A DNA stretch of 64,000 nt, taken from assembly GCA_964036275.1 (NCBI GenBank), contig OZ038433.1, positions 3,780,013 through 3,844,012 of the forward strand. The letters run 5' to 3'. The translations under genes and the position numbers were made by a program. The notes under the pieces were generated by a model, which was not told the DNA's origin, ran no database searches, and saw only the letters and a program-made list of their open reading frames with translations. Source of the DNA: Litoditis marina. Lineage: Eukaryota > Nematoda > Chromadorea > Rhabditida > Rhabditidae. Each line of letters starts with the position of its first letter. The stretch's first letter is position 1. Of the stretch, positions 24,207-34,512 are shown one piece after another.

Positions 24207-25336
24207 AAACAAGAACGTTTTCTGTTTATTTCTCGTAGTCTGTAGTTTCAAAACAGGAATAAACTTTCGTTTTTGAATATCGTCTTTATTCTCACACACA
24301 ATGCCAAAAAGTTGGGTGTAACGCCGCTTACAGGTGTGACCAAAAATTGCTGTGTAACAGTGCTTGGATGAATTTCCAATCATAATTAGTTTCGGTTGTC
24401 ACATTTTTTGGAAGAAAGACAACTACACTTATGTGTAAACTTCAAATATTTATTGTGGTTCATCTTTAAACTGGATACGAAGTCTCTTGTTCTTTCGGTT
24501 GATTTGTGAATCTATGATGCGTCGTTGTTTCCTGCCTTCACATCTGAAGAAAGAGCACTTTACGGCAATAGCACGTATATTTCACGTTTTTCTAACTATG
24601 TCAGCTGAAACGGAAAACTTGCCGAAACTAAAAAAAACATCAATTGGTTCTGAGGATGATGAGTTGCAAATTGGTAGACTAAATTCACCAGGAACTGTTG
24701 GCAGTGGGATTTCACGTGGGATTGAGATTTGAGAAGAAACTCACCAGATTTGTCCGTTCGAATAATGTTCAGAAAATGCAATAAATTGACGACCATGGAA
24801 GAAGTGAGAGACAGGCAAACGACAAGTAGAAAGACAATTCCAATCCCATCCGACCAGCCATCTCTGGAAAAAGACCAAACACATTGCTTAGTTCTCATCA
24901 CATCCTCAACTCTAACAGTAACCCCCTTTTTCAACTTGAAAGATGATGAAAAATGTTTGTTTTTTTTTTCGAAAAATGAGTCAAAAAGTTCAATTTCGAA
25001 TTAACGATGTTGAAATTCAGTCATTCTGTCAATAAAACAGCTCACTATCACCTCACTATCACAATGTAGTGAAAAAACAACAAAGGGGGGAGTGGAATAC
25101 ACTGCAAGCTTCCTCTTTCGCTGAAAGCTCATTTCAACTCACATCAGACACAATGATTCAGCCATTCCAAAAACTCTCCCCGTCTTAAATGATTCTCGAT
25201 CACGTGGACGGTTCTCAGCCACGTATTTCCTTGTTTCCGAGTCCGACGAGCTCCCGTTTTTCCTGAAGTCTGTCTTTTTCCACCTTCATTGTGTGTGTTT
25301 TCTACTCCCCAGCCGGTCGCTTCTGTTCTTCATCAA
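24207..25336. other. Intergenic, with a possible minus-strand membrane exon
   Basis: The collagen 3' end is at about 24270. On the minus strand 24745-24863 is bounded by TTTTTCCAG and GTGAGT and stays open. It encodes DGWSDGIGIVFLLVVCLS and continues hydrophobic, like a transmembrane exon. No partner exon could be joined in phase, so it stands as a hint only. The rest is AT-rich without further signal until the first exon of the RING-like gene. Confidence 0.25.
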
Positions 25337-28300
25337 ATGGCCAGTTTGTGAGTTTTATCTAAATAAAATTTCTACTCAAATTCAAATCAAATCTTTCTCT
25401 TTTTATCTTTTTCCTTTCCGAAAATCTTTTTTACAGTATCAATCTAACTTGTTTTGAATAGTTGTCCATCGCTGCAATCACATCTCCTACAATATCAACT
25501 ACAATTACTTACTCGAAGAATTCTAATACACCTGTTCAATTTTTCGTTAATCATCAATATCTCGATCCATAGTCTATATTGTGCAACAGTTACTGTATTT
25601 CATTTGCAGGCCAAATTTGAATTCTGTGGATTCACGCGCCTTTATTCCTCCGGTCCTCTCTCAGCCTCCCTTCAACATTACCCCAACTGGTTGTCGACTC
25701 ACCTCCAAGACTTCTGGAAACAAGTCAGATTTGCTCACTTTATATTCTTTATCGAGAGTGGTTTGCTAGTGTTTTTTTACTACTAATTCTCAAGGCGTTT
25801 CTAGCCAATTGACCCCCTATTTTTGTAAAATTAGCATCGACAAGAAAATGCGTAGGTAAGAAATACACAGACTCGATGGCTCTCATAATCTAGTTTTTTT
25901 TGCTTTCTCGTTAAAGCATCCAGGAAATTTGTATTTTCAAGGCACTTATGTGGTGTGACCTCGTAGTACAGAGCGGAAAACTATGTATAGTATCAGCCAC
26001 TGTTCTGTCGGAGATTAATTCTTGTCTGTTCTAGTTTACATGTTGAATTCCCTCCGGAAGAATGTGAAAACCTGAATTCGTTTCAGGACAGTGTTCACGT
26101 ACGCCTTGACCTGGGAAGTTGACAATTCTGAAGATGAGAGAGTGGTCCTCTCTGTACAGAACTCATTGACATCATGCAGCAATGGGTAAGTGAGCGAAAA
26201 CAGCGAGATTGGTGAATGTGAGAAGAGAAAAGAGACTTCCATATTCTATCTGTTGCAGATCGAACTCGACCCCCGACCAACCGGAACTACCCGTTTGTCA
26301 CAAATCCAAATCCAACGCCAACAACGGTGGGCACTAGAGTTTCATTTTTATTTGGAAAACGGAGAAATTAGGTTCTGAACTGCAATCATTTTATCATATT
26401 TTTACTCTCTCTAATTTAACTCGCTCGACTTTGAGTTGAACTGAGCCGTGCAACTATAATCAATTCCGCTCATAGTGGAAGTATAACGCAAAGTGTGCAC
26501 TAGTTCTACATTTTCCCACCCAACAATTGTTTCCAATTCTTCAACCTCCATATCTATTTTCAGGTATCGTTCTGGTTTTGTGTGATGGTCCGTGTGGAAA
26601 CGTGTATCCAAGTGACCAGTTGAATACCCTGGGTAGATGTGGTCATTACCTCTGTAAACTCTGCTATGGACTCATCATCAACACGGACGGTGGGGTCATA
26701 TGGGGATCATTCCAGTTACATCTATTGATAAATAGTTTCAACTTAGTTTATTCCGAATTTGGTCAATACAAATAGTGTATTATACAAATAGTGTATTATC
26801 TATTTCCAGGTAGTTTCGGTTGCAGTGCTTTCAGTTGCACTTTCCAGAGTGTGTTTGCCTTTTTGTCGGAAGAATACGCGAAGAAAGCCTACAAAGATCA
26901 TGTGAGGGTTGTATTTATGATGTACCTAACTCAGAGAATGCATTACAAAAGATGAAGACTAATGTTTGTTGGCCGGATGATAGGTTACATTATGTCTGCC
27001 TTTAGCCTGCGCATGGCAAAGTTCCGCGTTGACGGAACTTGTAAGTACAGTCGTAACTCTAACTTACAATTTATACATGGACCCTGACTTTTTTCATAAA
27101 TGTTAAATCACTTCTGTTGAGATGAATTTGAAGATGACATTTTGTTTTCAGATTCAGACGCGCATTCTCAAGAAAGAACCTCTTCAATTGTATGAGAGCA
27201 CGGCGGCCAGAACCAGCAGGTTGCCAGTGTGAAATTTTATATTCTTCCGAATTCCACACAAACAGATAGATCCATAGTGTACATGATTTATCTTCACTCT
27301 GAAGTATGGTGAAGCTGTGTGGGCATGAGAAGGTGGTTTTGTCTCCATCCATGGGGCTCAACAGGTTCACGATGCTGATGGTAGTTGTTTAAAGTACAAA
27401 CTTGGTTACAGAATTGCCTCCACATCTGTATTTGATTCTAATTGCTTCCTGAGGTTTCAATAGTAAACGTTCCGAATCACAGATCCGATTCCGTCCCTGT
27501 TCTCTGCGAAATCCGCCGCTGCTTCTCTAACATTTCGCTCGAACGGTGTGATGCGGTGAGTTTGTATTCTTCGTAAATGTTGGGATCGTGCCAAGAATGA
27601 TGGAGTGAGTTGTAGTTTGACCTGATCAGCCTCTCTTTAACTTACAACTGGAATTAGACGCCGTCAAACTACAGCAACAGCTGAAGTAATGTACGGTTCT
27701 AGGTTCAGGACCATTTCTAAATGTTTTACATTTTCTGAAGGGCACTTCAACAATTACAGTGTTTCTTTCACAATTTCAGCTGTTTTAGGTCATGTCTAAT
27801 GTTTTAGGCGACGACAAAGATGCGATCTAATGTCCTGGTTCGTCTCCTCATTGTGGAGCCAAATGGAAATGGAAAGATAAACAAGTCAGGATTTTTTCGG
27901 TTTACCTCTTTAAATGTTCCTCAGTTATGAAATAAAGTATGTGAGAGTTCTTGGGATAATGACAAACTTGGTTTATTTCCAGAAGCAAGGTGAAGCGCGA
28001 GTACCCGTCTCAGGTTTCTTTGAAAGAGGCTTTGTATGAAATGTTGGACTACAAGGAAAAGTGAGTTAGAACATTTAGTCAGAGACAGGACCGAGTATAG
28101 ACTGTAACTCTCACGTTCAGCCAAAGTGAAGTTGGATTCAGTGGTTTGATACATTTTTATCCATGTCATTAGTGCCTATACAACGGTTCCTGTACATGAT
28201 AGCTCAATCGTATCAAAAAATCAATACAACGGTGTATTTGTGTGATACTATCAGTATTATTCAATGAGAATATAGCCCCTTTCAGAGGAAACAAATAATT

Positions 28301-28914
28301 GAGTGTGATATGGACAGTACTGTTCCGTGTTTTACTTCAACATACAGAGAACACAGAAAAACTCTGTCCACCGTATCCCACCCTATATTTCTCTTCTCCA
28401 GTTTGCTTGGAAAGCCCCACGAGTGTCCCATTCGCCTCTTCTTTCTGCCCGCGTCTAGTGGAGCTGGAATTCGTCCCGTCAAACACAGAGAATACGAAAC
28501 GGTCGGTTATAATTCTATGCTACTCTCGCTCTTATGGTTGCTTGAATAATTATGTAAGAGTTCACTCCCTCATATATACGGTTATGCCTCACCCCCCCCC
28601 CCCCCCCCCACACAACTAGCTCTACTCGCGTGAACTGGTCACGTGTACTTTTGAATGAAATTAACGAAAAATTTTGAACGGGGTGTGATATACAACGTCA
28701 GGGTACTGTATCGTTTCACCCATTCATAAACCCCTCCCTCTCCCCACGAAATAGGAAACATTGTGATGTTCCTTAGATCCTTATATATCTACAAATTTTA
28801 AGACAGTTTGTTGCTTAGTCTCCATTCGTTTTTCAGGCCCTCTTGGAGCAGTTCCCTGTGAAGAATTCCATGGTCCACTTTGTACTCGATTCGGCCAATT
28901 ACATTCGCATTTAA
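25337..28914 (+). CDS. C3HC4 RING-like zinc-finger protein
   Basis: Thirteen exons (25337-25347, 25610-25723, 26087-26185, 26259-26326, 26564-26689, 26810-26901, 27152-27219, 27305-27364, 27483-27555, 27808-27884, 27983-28060, 28402-28501, 28837-28914) join in phase to 1,044 nt, 347 aa. At about residues 103-146 the spacing is C-x3-C-x14-C-x-H-x2-C-x2-C-x12-C-x4-C, with CGHYLCKLCYG at the centre. This fits a RING fold and suggests, but does not show, E3 ubiquitin ligase activity. The rest (including RLFFLPASSGAG and a short C-terminal MVHFVLDSANYIRI) matches no family I know. The 11-nt first exon and the donor at 27364 were chosen because they keep frame; they are the weakest points. AATAAA is at 28987. 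Confidence 0.75.
27611..27673. mobile_element. Intronic fold-back repeat (TGTAGTTTGA ends)
   Basis: TGTAGTTTGA and TCAAACTACA bracket 63 bp in the ninth intron of the RING-like gene. Its size and ends match the copies at 19769 and 32057. Confidence 0.65.
28592..28609. repeat. Homopolymer run of 18 C
   Basis: An uninterrupted poly-C run in the last intron of the RING-like gene. Its exact length is likely to be unstable or to carry sequencing error. Confidence 0.9.
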
Positions 28915-29508
28915 GCGCATTTTCACACCCAATTAATCGGTTGAAAGATATGTCGATCTACGAGTTTTGCGTTTTGTCATCGAAACAATAAAAAAGTTCG
29001 AACTGTTCTTATTTTTCTCATAAACATCAGCTTTTCAGAGTTTTCCATCGGAAGTGAAATAAGAGTTGTCGAAACAAATCATCACATTGAATGTACACAA
29101 GTTAACCACTCAAACAACTACTTCAAGAAAGGATATGAAAAATGTATTATGATTGGAGGAGATGAATGGTAATTTGAATTAATGGAGCGGTATCCGTTTA
29201 GTACGGTCACAACTTCTTGTAGATGGATCAGTCTCTCTTCCGCTTGTCGTAATAGTGTCGATACACACCATAATTATTGAATTCCAACCAAAATACAAAG
29301 GAATGAAACCACAAACGGAAAAGTCGAACAGTGAACCCCACAGAACAACTTCGAGTGTGTAAAGCCCAGAGGAAGCTACGGTCAGAGTGGAGAAAAATCT
29401 GCAGAAAAGAGATGCTCTGTCTTTCCAGAAACTTTTCCTGTTTGGTTCAACAGGAGCAGCCGGTCTGGAAACCTGTTGACCGTGGTTTCGACCGTGGACC
29501 GTGGTGAA

Positions 29509-29727
29509 ATGTGGGACAAGATGGCGGAAAGCAAACGGCATGGATCTATCGACAAGTACTACCCTCCAGACGCTCTCCCCAACCCGAGCGGCTTCGCCAA
29601 GAAGCTGGTGGCCGTCCTGGGAAAGCCGCGTGACCCCAATCACACCATGGTTCAATACCTACAACGTTTCCGAACATTCAACCTGTATGCGAAGGTGGTA
29701 GAAGGGGTTGCAATACCCGTCGACTAA
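29509..29727 (+). CDS. Small single-exon gene, unknown function
   Basis: ATG at 29509 (or 29521) to TAA gives 72 (or 68) aa. Codon use is clearly coding-like, with many C or G third positions, unlike the flanks. The product is basic at the start (MAESKRHGSIDKYYPPD), has a mid-region FAKKLVAVLGKPRDP, and ends VAIPVD. There are no Cys, signal peptide or membrane segment. I recognise no family. The frame stays open upstream to a possible acceptor TTCAACAG at about 29446, so an upstream exon is possible. The minus strand is also open across part of this span but has poorer codon use. Confidence 0.55.
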   Translation: MWDKMAESKRHGSIDKYYPPDALPNPSGFAKKLVAVLGKPRDPNHTMVQYLQRFRTFNLYAKVVEGVAIPVD

Positions 29728-30254
29728 TTGTTTATTTTGGTAATTTATTCATTTGTTAGCTCACTTTCTCAAAGGAAATATCCTCTTTTAGTGAAATTAT
29801 TGTTCTCCAATCTTATCCGATATCCTCCGAAGCAGGTCTGCTAGCTTTTCACTGGCACTTGATCTTATTTATAATTTCTATTACTTGTTGAGTGTTTCAG
29901 AAGCGCAGTGCGCTCCTATAATCATTATAGACCTATTTTCTAGTCGTTTCGTCTTAAATTATTTCGATGATTCTTTCTCCTAGAGAACTATTGTTTGGTG
30001 CTCAAAGCACCTGTGTTTATGTGTATTCTGTTTAGTAATCCATTTTCTCTAATTTATTGTATCAGTGACGCTCCAAATTTTTGTTGAGCTCCTGATAAGT
30101 TGTTATGTTCGTTCCCTGATTTTTAATTTATCTATTAATTTATTTTGCTTACCTTCTTTTTAAACGTTCTTTTAGGATAGTTGGTGTGTAGTTTTGTCTT
30201 CAACTATAGACCTGCTTAGTAACACTGTGCCTTCGAGTCTTCGTTAATTCCGAT

Positions 30255-30600
30255 TGTTTTTGTTCTGGTTCTTCGATGGTGCAATTTTCTGAAATGAAAG
30301 CCTACCAGTTTTAGTCTGATTTTCCGCGGTACAATCGTGTGGGGTCAAATGTTATGCGTGTTTTGGTTCTTCGATGGTGCAATTTTCTGAAATTAAAACC
30401 CTACCAGTTTTAGGTACAATCGTGTGGGGTCAAATGTTATGCGTGTTTTGGTTTTTCGATGGTACAATTTTCTGAAATGAAAGCCTACCAGTTTTAGTCG
30501 GATTTTCCGCGGTAAAATCGTGTGGGGTCAAATGTTATGCGTGTTTTGGTTCTTCGATGGTGCTATTTTCTGAAATGAAAGCCTACCAGTTTTAGTCGAT
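30255..30600. repeat. Minisatellite A, ~4 units of 85-105 bp
   Basis: Units share GGTTCTTCGATGGTGCAATT, TTTCTGAAATGAAAGCCTACC and CGTGTGGGGTCAAATGTTAT. The second unit lacks the CCGCGG segment, and the fourth is cut short where minisatellite B begins. Confidence 0.85.
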
Positions 30601-30842
30601 TTTCCCTAGTGGGGTAAGTCGCAGGGGTCAAAGGTCAATCGTTTCTCTCGATTTTCCCTAGTGGGGTAAGTCGCAGGGGTCAAAGGTCAATCGTTTCTCT
30701 CGACTTTCCCTAGTGGGGTAAGTCGCAGGGGTCAAAGGTCAATCGTTTCTCTCGACTTTCCCTAGTGGGGTAAGTCGCAGGGGTCAAAGGTCAATCGTTT
30801 CTCTCGACTTTCCCTAGTGGGGTAAGTCGCAGGGGTCAAAGG
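30597..30842. repeat. Minisatellite B, ~5 units of 52 bp
   Basis: Units carry TTTCCCTAGTGGGGTAAGTC, GCAGGGGTCAAAGG and TCAATCGTTTCTCTCGA, nearly identical between copies. Its GATTTTCC start and GGGGTCAAA core echo minisatellite A, so it probably arose from part of that unit. Confidence 0.88.
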
Positions 30843-31057
30843 TATTCACTCTATTTGTCACGGATCTTAGTAACTTCTCAATTGCTTCGATTTGCTGAGA
30901 AGTCAAATTCCCAAAACATAGTTCGTGCTGTTCACGTGTATTGCTTTACAATATGTTCCTTGTGTAAAATTGCGCGTCTGCTCAGACTGTCAAGCCAGAG
31001 GCAGGTAGCCGATGGAAATCCAATCCGCGGTTCAGAATAAAAGCGAGCGCAGTTTTA

Positions 31058-31172
31058 TTCGCGCAACTCGTTTTCGCGCAAGTGACACCTGCGCAATTTT
31101 TTTCCGCGCAACTTTTTTCCGCGCAAGTGACTGTCGTGCAAATAATACCGCGCAAAAAGAAAATCCGCGCAT
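31058..31172. repeat. CGCGCAA heptamer array
   Basis: About eight occurrences of CGCGCAA, TGCGCAA or close forms are spaced about 15-20 bp apart, separated by T-rich or A-rich spacers, with CAAGTGAC twice. Open frames on either strand are translations of this repeat. Confidence 0.7.
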
Positions 31173-31683
31173 CTGACATGACATCTTTTCACCAAGAAAA
31201 CGTTTTCGACAAACGTGAACACGCTTTCTCGCCAGAAAATTGGATCAGTTTGTACAGTTGCGGACCTAGTGAGCGGTTTTTCCATACAGGTGAGCTACTT
31301 CTGTGGCCGTATTCGAGACATTCGCGGGTGTTTATTGCTGCTCTTCGCCCTCCTCAACACCACACTATTTTCATGATCTAACTTCCCGAGGAAGGTAGTT
31401 AGTGTTGTTTCTGGCTTCAAATTCCTAATTACAAATCAGCTTTTAGCCAAGTTAGCGTTAACTGGTCTTTACGGTTCCGAACATTTTCATTGTTTTTTGT
31501 CCAGGTCTCGGCCACTAAACAAAAATTAAGTAGGGACCATTAAGATCCAGTTTTATCACAACGAAATCACCAGTCCTTTAAATAGTAGTTGCGTAGCGGT
31601 TTGCCCACCCAAAAGTACCCGAATTGGTTTCTCGTAAATGAATAATTGCTTGGTGAAGAGAGTTCAAGTAATTATTTCCAGAA

Positions 31684-33277
31684 ATGAATATCGAAGAATT
31701 GGCGAAAGGAAGTACGACCGGACAGGCACCGAAGAAGAAAGGCTATGATGACGTAGAAATCAGTTCCCTTTCGGACAAAGAAGAAGAGAAAAAGGGGTCA
31801 GTATTTAGTGTCCTCCGACATTTAGAGATAAATTATTTGTGAGGATGGCCGACAAATTTAAGCGACAAAGTTACTCTATGATACAGCGCTGAACATTATC
31901 AAAAAGGCAGAAATAACCTAGTCAATTTTGAGTTTTCAGAAAAAATACCAAAAAGAAGGGAGAGAAAAGTGGAGGAAAGGACAAAAAAGACAAGGATAAT
32001 GAGGTAGTCTATGCAGTTTTGAACTCATGAAAACCGCCTCAGCACTCTGAGCTTTTTGTAGTTTGATCATATCTACACGCCATGAACTGCGAAATCGGGA
32101 TCAAACTACAACCTCAACCTGATCGGAGAATTTGGCATATCTTGTTGTTTATTTCGTTCTTTTTCAGAAAGAAAAGAAAGATAAGGAAAATGAGGGGAAA
32201 GACGCAAAAGGAAAGGATGAAAAGGTTGGTAGACTATTCGTTGATTTTTCAGAATCAACTTCAAACTTATCTAACTGTCGAACAGAAAGAGAATTCATAA
32301 ATTTGAATACTAGTTTAGAGTATGAATGAGATTTATTTTTCATCCTTGAGACTGAGTTTACAAACATCTGATATCTGAGAAACTGCTTTCATAAAGAGCC
32401 AATTATGAGAAAGTATTTCATAAACATGTATTCTTTCAGAACGTGGAGGTCTCGGCCCAGGACAAGCCAAAGGACGAAAAAGAAAAGGGGAAAGAGGGAG
32501 AAGAGAATAACAAATCAAAGTCAAAAGGAACAGAAAATGAGGGAGAAAATGAAAAGAACAAGGAGAATAAGGAGAGTGGAATGAAGGTACAGATTGAAGA
32601 CGTATTTTTATCTCCCAACAACGCAAAATGTTTTGATCCGAGCCCGAAACGCACTGAGGCAAAGAGCAGAACGAAATGAACCAGTTTTTGTTTCTACCAG
32701 AGCGACCACTAATATAGAACTCCACCTAGTGAACAAAAAAAATATTGTTTTTCAAAGATATAATCAAAGTATTTTAGTTGTTTACAGTTACTAGTTCATA
32801 AACAGAGTACTTCCTTCTAATGAAACAATTTCTCATTTCTTGATTAATTCCAAAATAAGTCTAATTTTCAGAAACCGGAAGAGGCCCCTGCCCCAAAACC
32901 GGCCCCCGCAGCCATTACCCTCCCCAGACCGGCCGCAACACAAAAACCAGGTGGGCATACTGTAGATAAGAGTGACGTGAGTTTCACTTTTTTACGTTCA
33001 ACCATGTCATCGTTGTGTTGAAAGTTGAAACGGAAGCATGTCCTGCTTCTTCATTGTTTTCCCGAAACTCGGCTGATTTAACAACATCGAACAAACGTTG
33101 GGATCAAGTGGATTTACCTACATTTCAATAGACCTTCTGTTACCGAAGGTCTATTCAAATGTTTGCACAAAAATCTTACACCTGATTTAGATCTATTTAT
33201 CAGATTATCGATTAAATCTATACTTTACAGACCCGCCCCCAAAGAAGAAGGGAGGAGGCTGTTGTGTGATATTATAA
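31684..33277 (+). CDS. Lys/Glu-rich low-complexity protein with C-terminal CaaX box
   Basis: Six exons (31684-31796, 31940-32003, 32168-32224, 32440-32586, 32872-32950, 33231-33277) give 507 nt, 168 aa, all in phase. After MNIEELAKGSTTGQAP the protein is dominated by K, E, D and G repeats, then a Pro/Ala stretch (EEAPAPKPAPAAI), and ends PPPKKKGGGCCVIL. CVIL fits a CaaX prenylation motif; Leu at the last position favours geranylgeranylation, and the KKK just before it would help hold the protein on acidic membrane. No globular domain is visible. A stronger donor at 32977 (GTGAGT) would change the reading frame of the last exon and end TRPQRRREEAVV without CaaX. The acceptor TTATTTCCAG lies 2 nt before the ATG, as for trans-splicing. 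AATAAA is at 33295. Confidence 0.7.
32057..32110. mobile_element. Intronic fold-back repeat (TGTAGTTTGATC ends)
   Basis: TGTAGTTTGATC and GATCAAACTACA form perfect 12-bp inverted ends of a 54-bp unit in an intron of the Lys/Glu-rich gene. This is the cleanest copy in the window. Confidence 0.75.
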
Positions 33278-33432
33278 TCGGTGTTTTATGGCAGAATAAA
33301 TATGTAAAACCATTATTGTGCATTTCTGGCTTATGGCTTTGTTTTATTTGGTTTTTCTCACAATTCGTGTACGGTTTGGTTTCCGTTAATATTCAGAGAG
33401 AAACATCGAGAATCCAGAAAACCTGAAAGTTG

Positions 33433-33535
33433 CCAGCCGGCGTAACAATCCATTCAACCTCATGAGAAGTTCATATGAGTTTCTCATGAGAACCTCGTTA
33501 ACACCTTATGAGCTACTCATGAGCTGAAAAAAGAC
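33433..33535. repeat. Truncated relative of the CATGAG-rich MITE
   Basis: CGGCGTAACAATCC followed by CTCATGAGAAGTTCATATGAG and further CATGAG palindromes resembles the element at 5493-5671. Its right terminal repeat is missing. Confidence 0.5.
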
Positions 33536-33623
33536 ATTGAGTACAAGAATGTGTGAACAATGTGTTTAAATGAACATTGTTCATTTATTAGAATTAACGT
33601 TTAAGGTTTGAATAATGCTTACT

Positions 33624-33820
33624 TGTAGTCGTCGCGAACGGACAGGTGGGAGGGTACTGTATATCTCACTTTCCGCTGTGTACGCACACATTTATTCGAT
33701 TTCAAAACATTCCCACTATGTACTCTAATAGCGCACTGAACATCGGCTTGCTACGAATCTTTTGCTCGCAGGTTCGATTCCGGTGAGAAATAGAAAACTA
33801 TAAATCCGGCACCGACTATA
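33624..33820 (+). mobile_element. tRNA-derived SINE-like copy 1
   Basis: About 195 bp is similar over its whole length to 41738-41932. Shared words include CGCTGTGTACGCACACAT, AATAGCGCA (box A side) and GCTCGCAGGTTCGATTCCGG (box B). The tRNA-like part is at about 33724-33785 and is preceded and followed by non-tRNA sequence common to both copies, which is the layout of a SINE. It lies in the intergenic gap before the gene at 34513. Confidence 0.72.
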
Positions 33821-34512
33821 CTTCCCCATAACAAAAACACTAGGTTGAATAAATTTAACCAAAGAGTCTACTTGGAAAGAAAATCAAATGAAAAACCTGT
33901 CCAGGTTTACCGAACGCGAATATCCTGCCAAACCTATTCCGACGTGTTTTCGATGCTGGGTTTCCCTGTCTACCACCAGTGCACCGCGCCAGATCTTGGA
34001 AAGAGAACTGCCCCACTCATTCTAACTTTATTCAGTCTGGTTGGCGGCTGTAAGTGAGTTTTCGTTCTGCATTGTTTAGAGTGCTGTTTAGAGCGTATTA
34101 GAGTTTCGTTACTTTTTCTAATATGGAAGTGTGACTAATGTTGTATACTGTCTTTATCAATTTCAGGCTATAACACTGCATCCGTCACTCACCGAAAACC
34201 GTATAGTGATATGAATTGACCTAATAATGTCTTGAATTTTCAACATAACTTCTAATGTCTGGTTTCTCACGCTCTTACAGCTGGAACTATGTAGAGATTC
34301 ATAACCAGCCAGAAAGCAAACCAGCAGCAGTTTATGAAGAGAGGAAAAAAACTCAGATAGTAGTGAATAACCGGAAAAGTAGAATATAAAATTGTGCATC
34401 GCAACGTTCGTACCACACAACGTCTGACTTATTCAAGTTTCAAACTCATTGTGCAAAAGCAATGGTTGAGAATCTCCTTCATTCTTTGATCTCTTCTTAT
34501 TTTCAGGCAATC

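Larger units (their letters stand above)
29728..31683. other. Intergenic, minisatellite-rich
   Basis: About 2 kb without a convincing gene. It begins AT-rich (29730-30250), continues as two linked minisatellites (30255-30842), then the CGCGCAA array (31058-31172), and ends in the upstream region of the Lys/Glu-rich gene. Confidence 0.5.

Noticed and set aside
24487..24934. A complete small membrane protein gene between the collagen and RING-like genes
   Set aside because: Only one exon-like segment on the minus strand could be found and nothing joins to it in phase.
30982..31285. Minus-strand frame with a CAEKSCAEKNCA-like pattern, resembling a Cys-rich repeat protein
   Set aside because: The pattern is produced by the CGCGCAA array; there are no splice sites or normal codon use.
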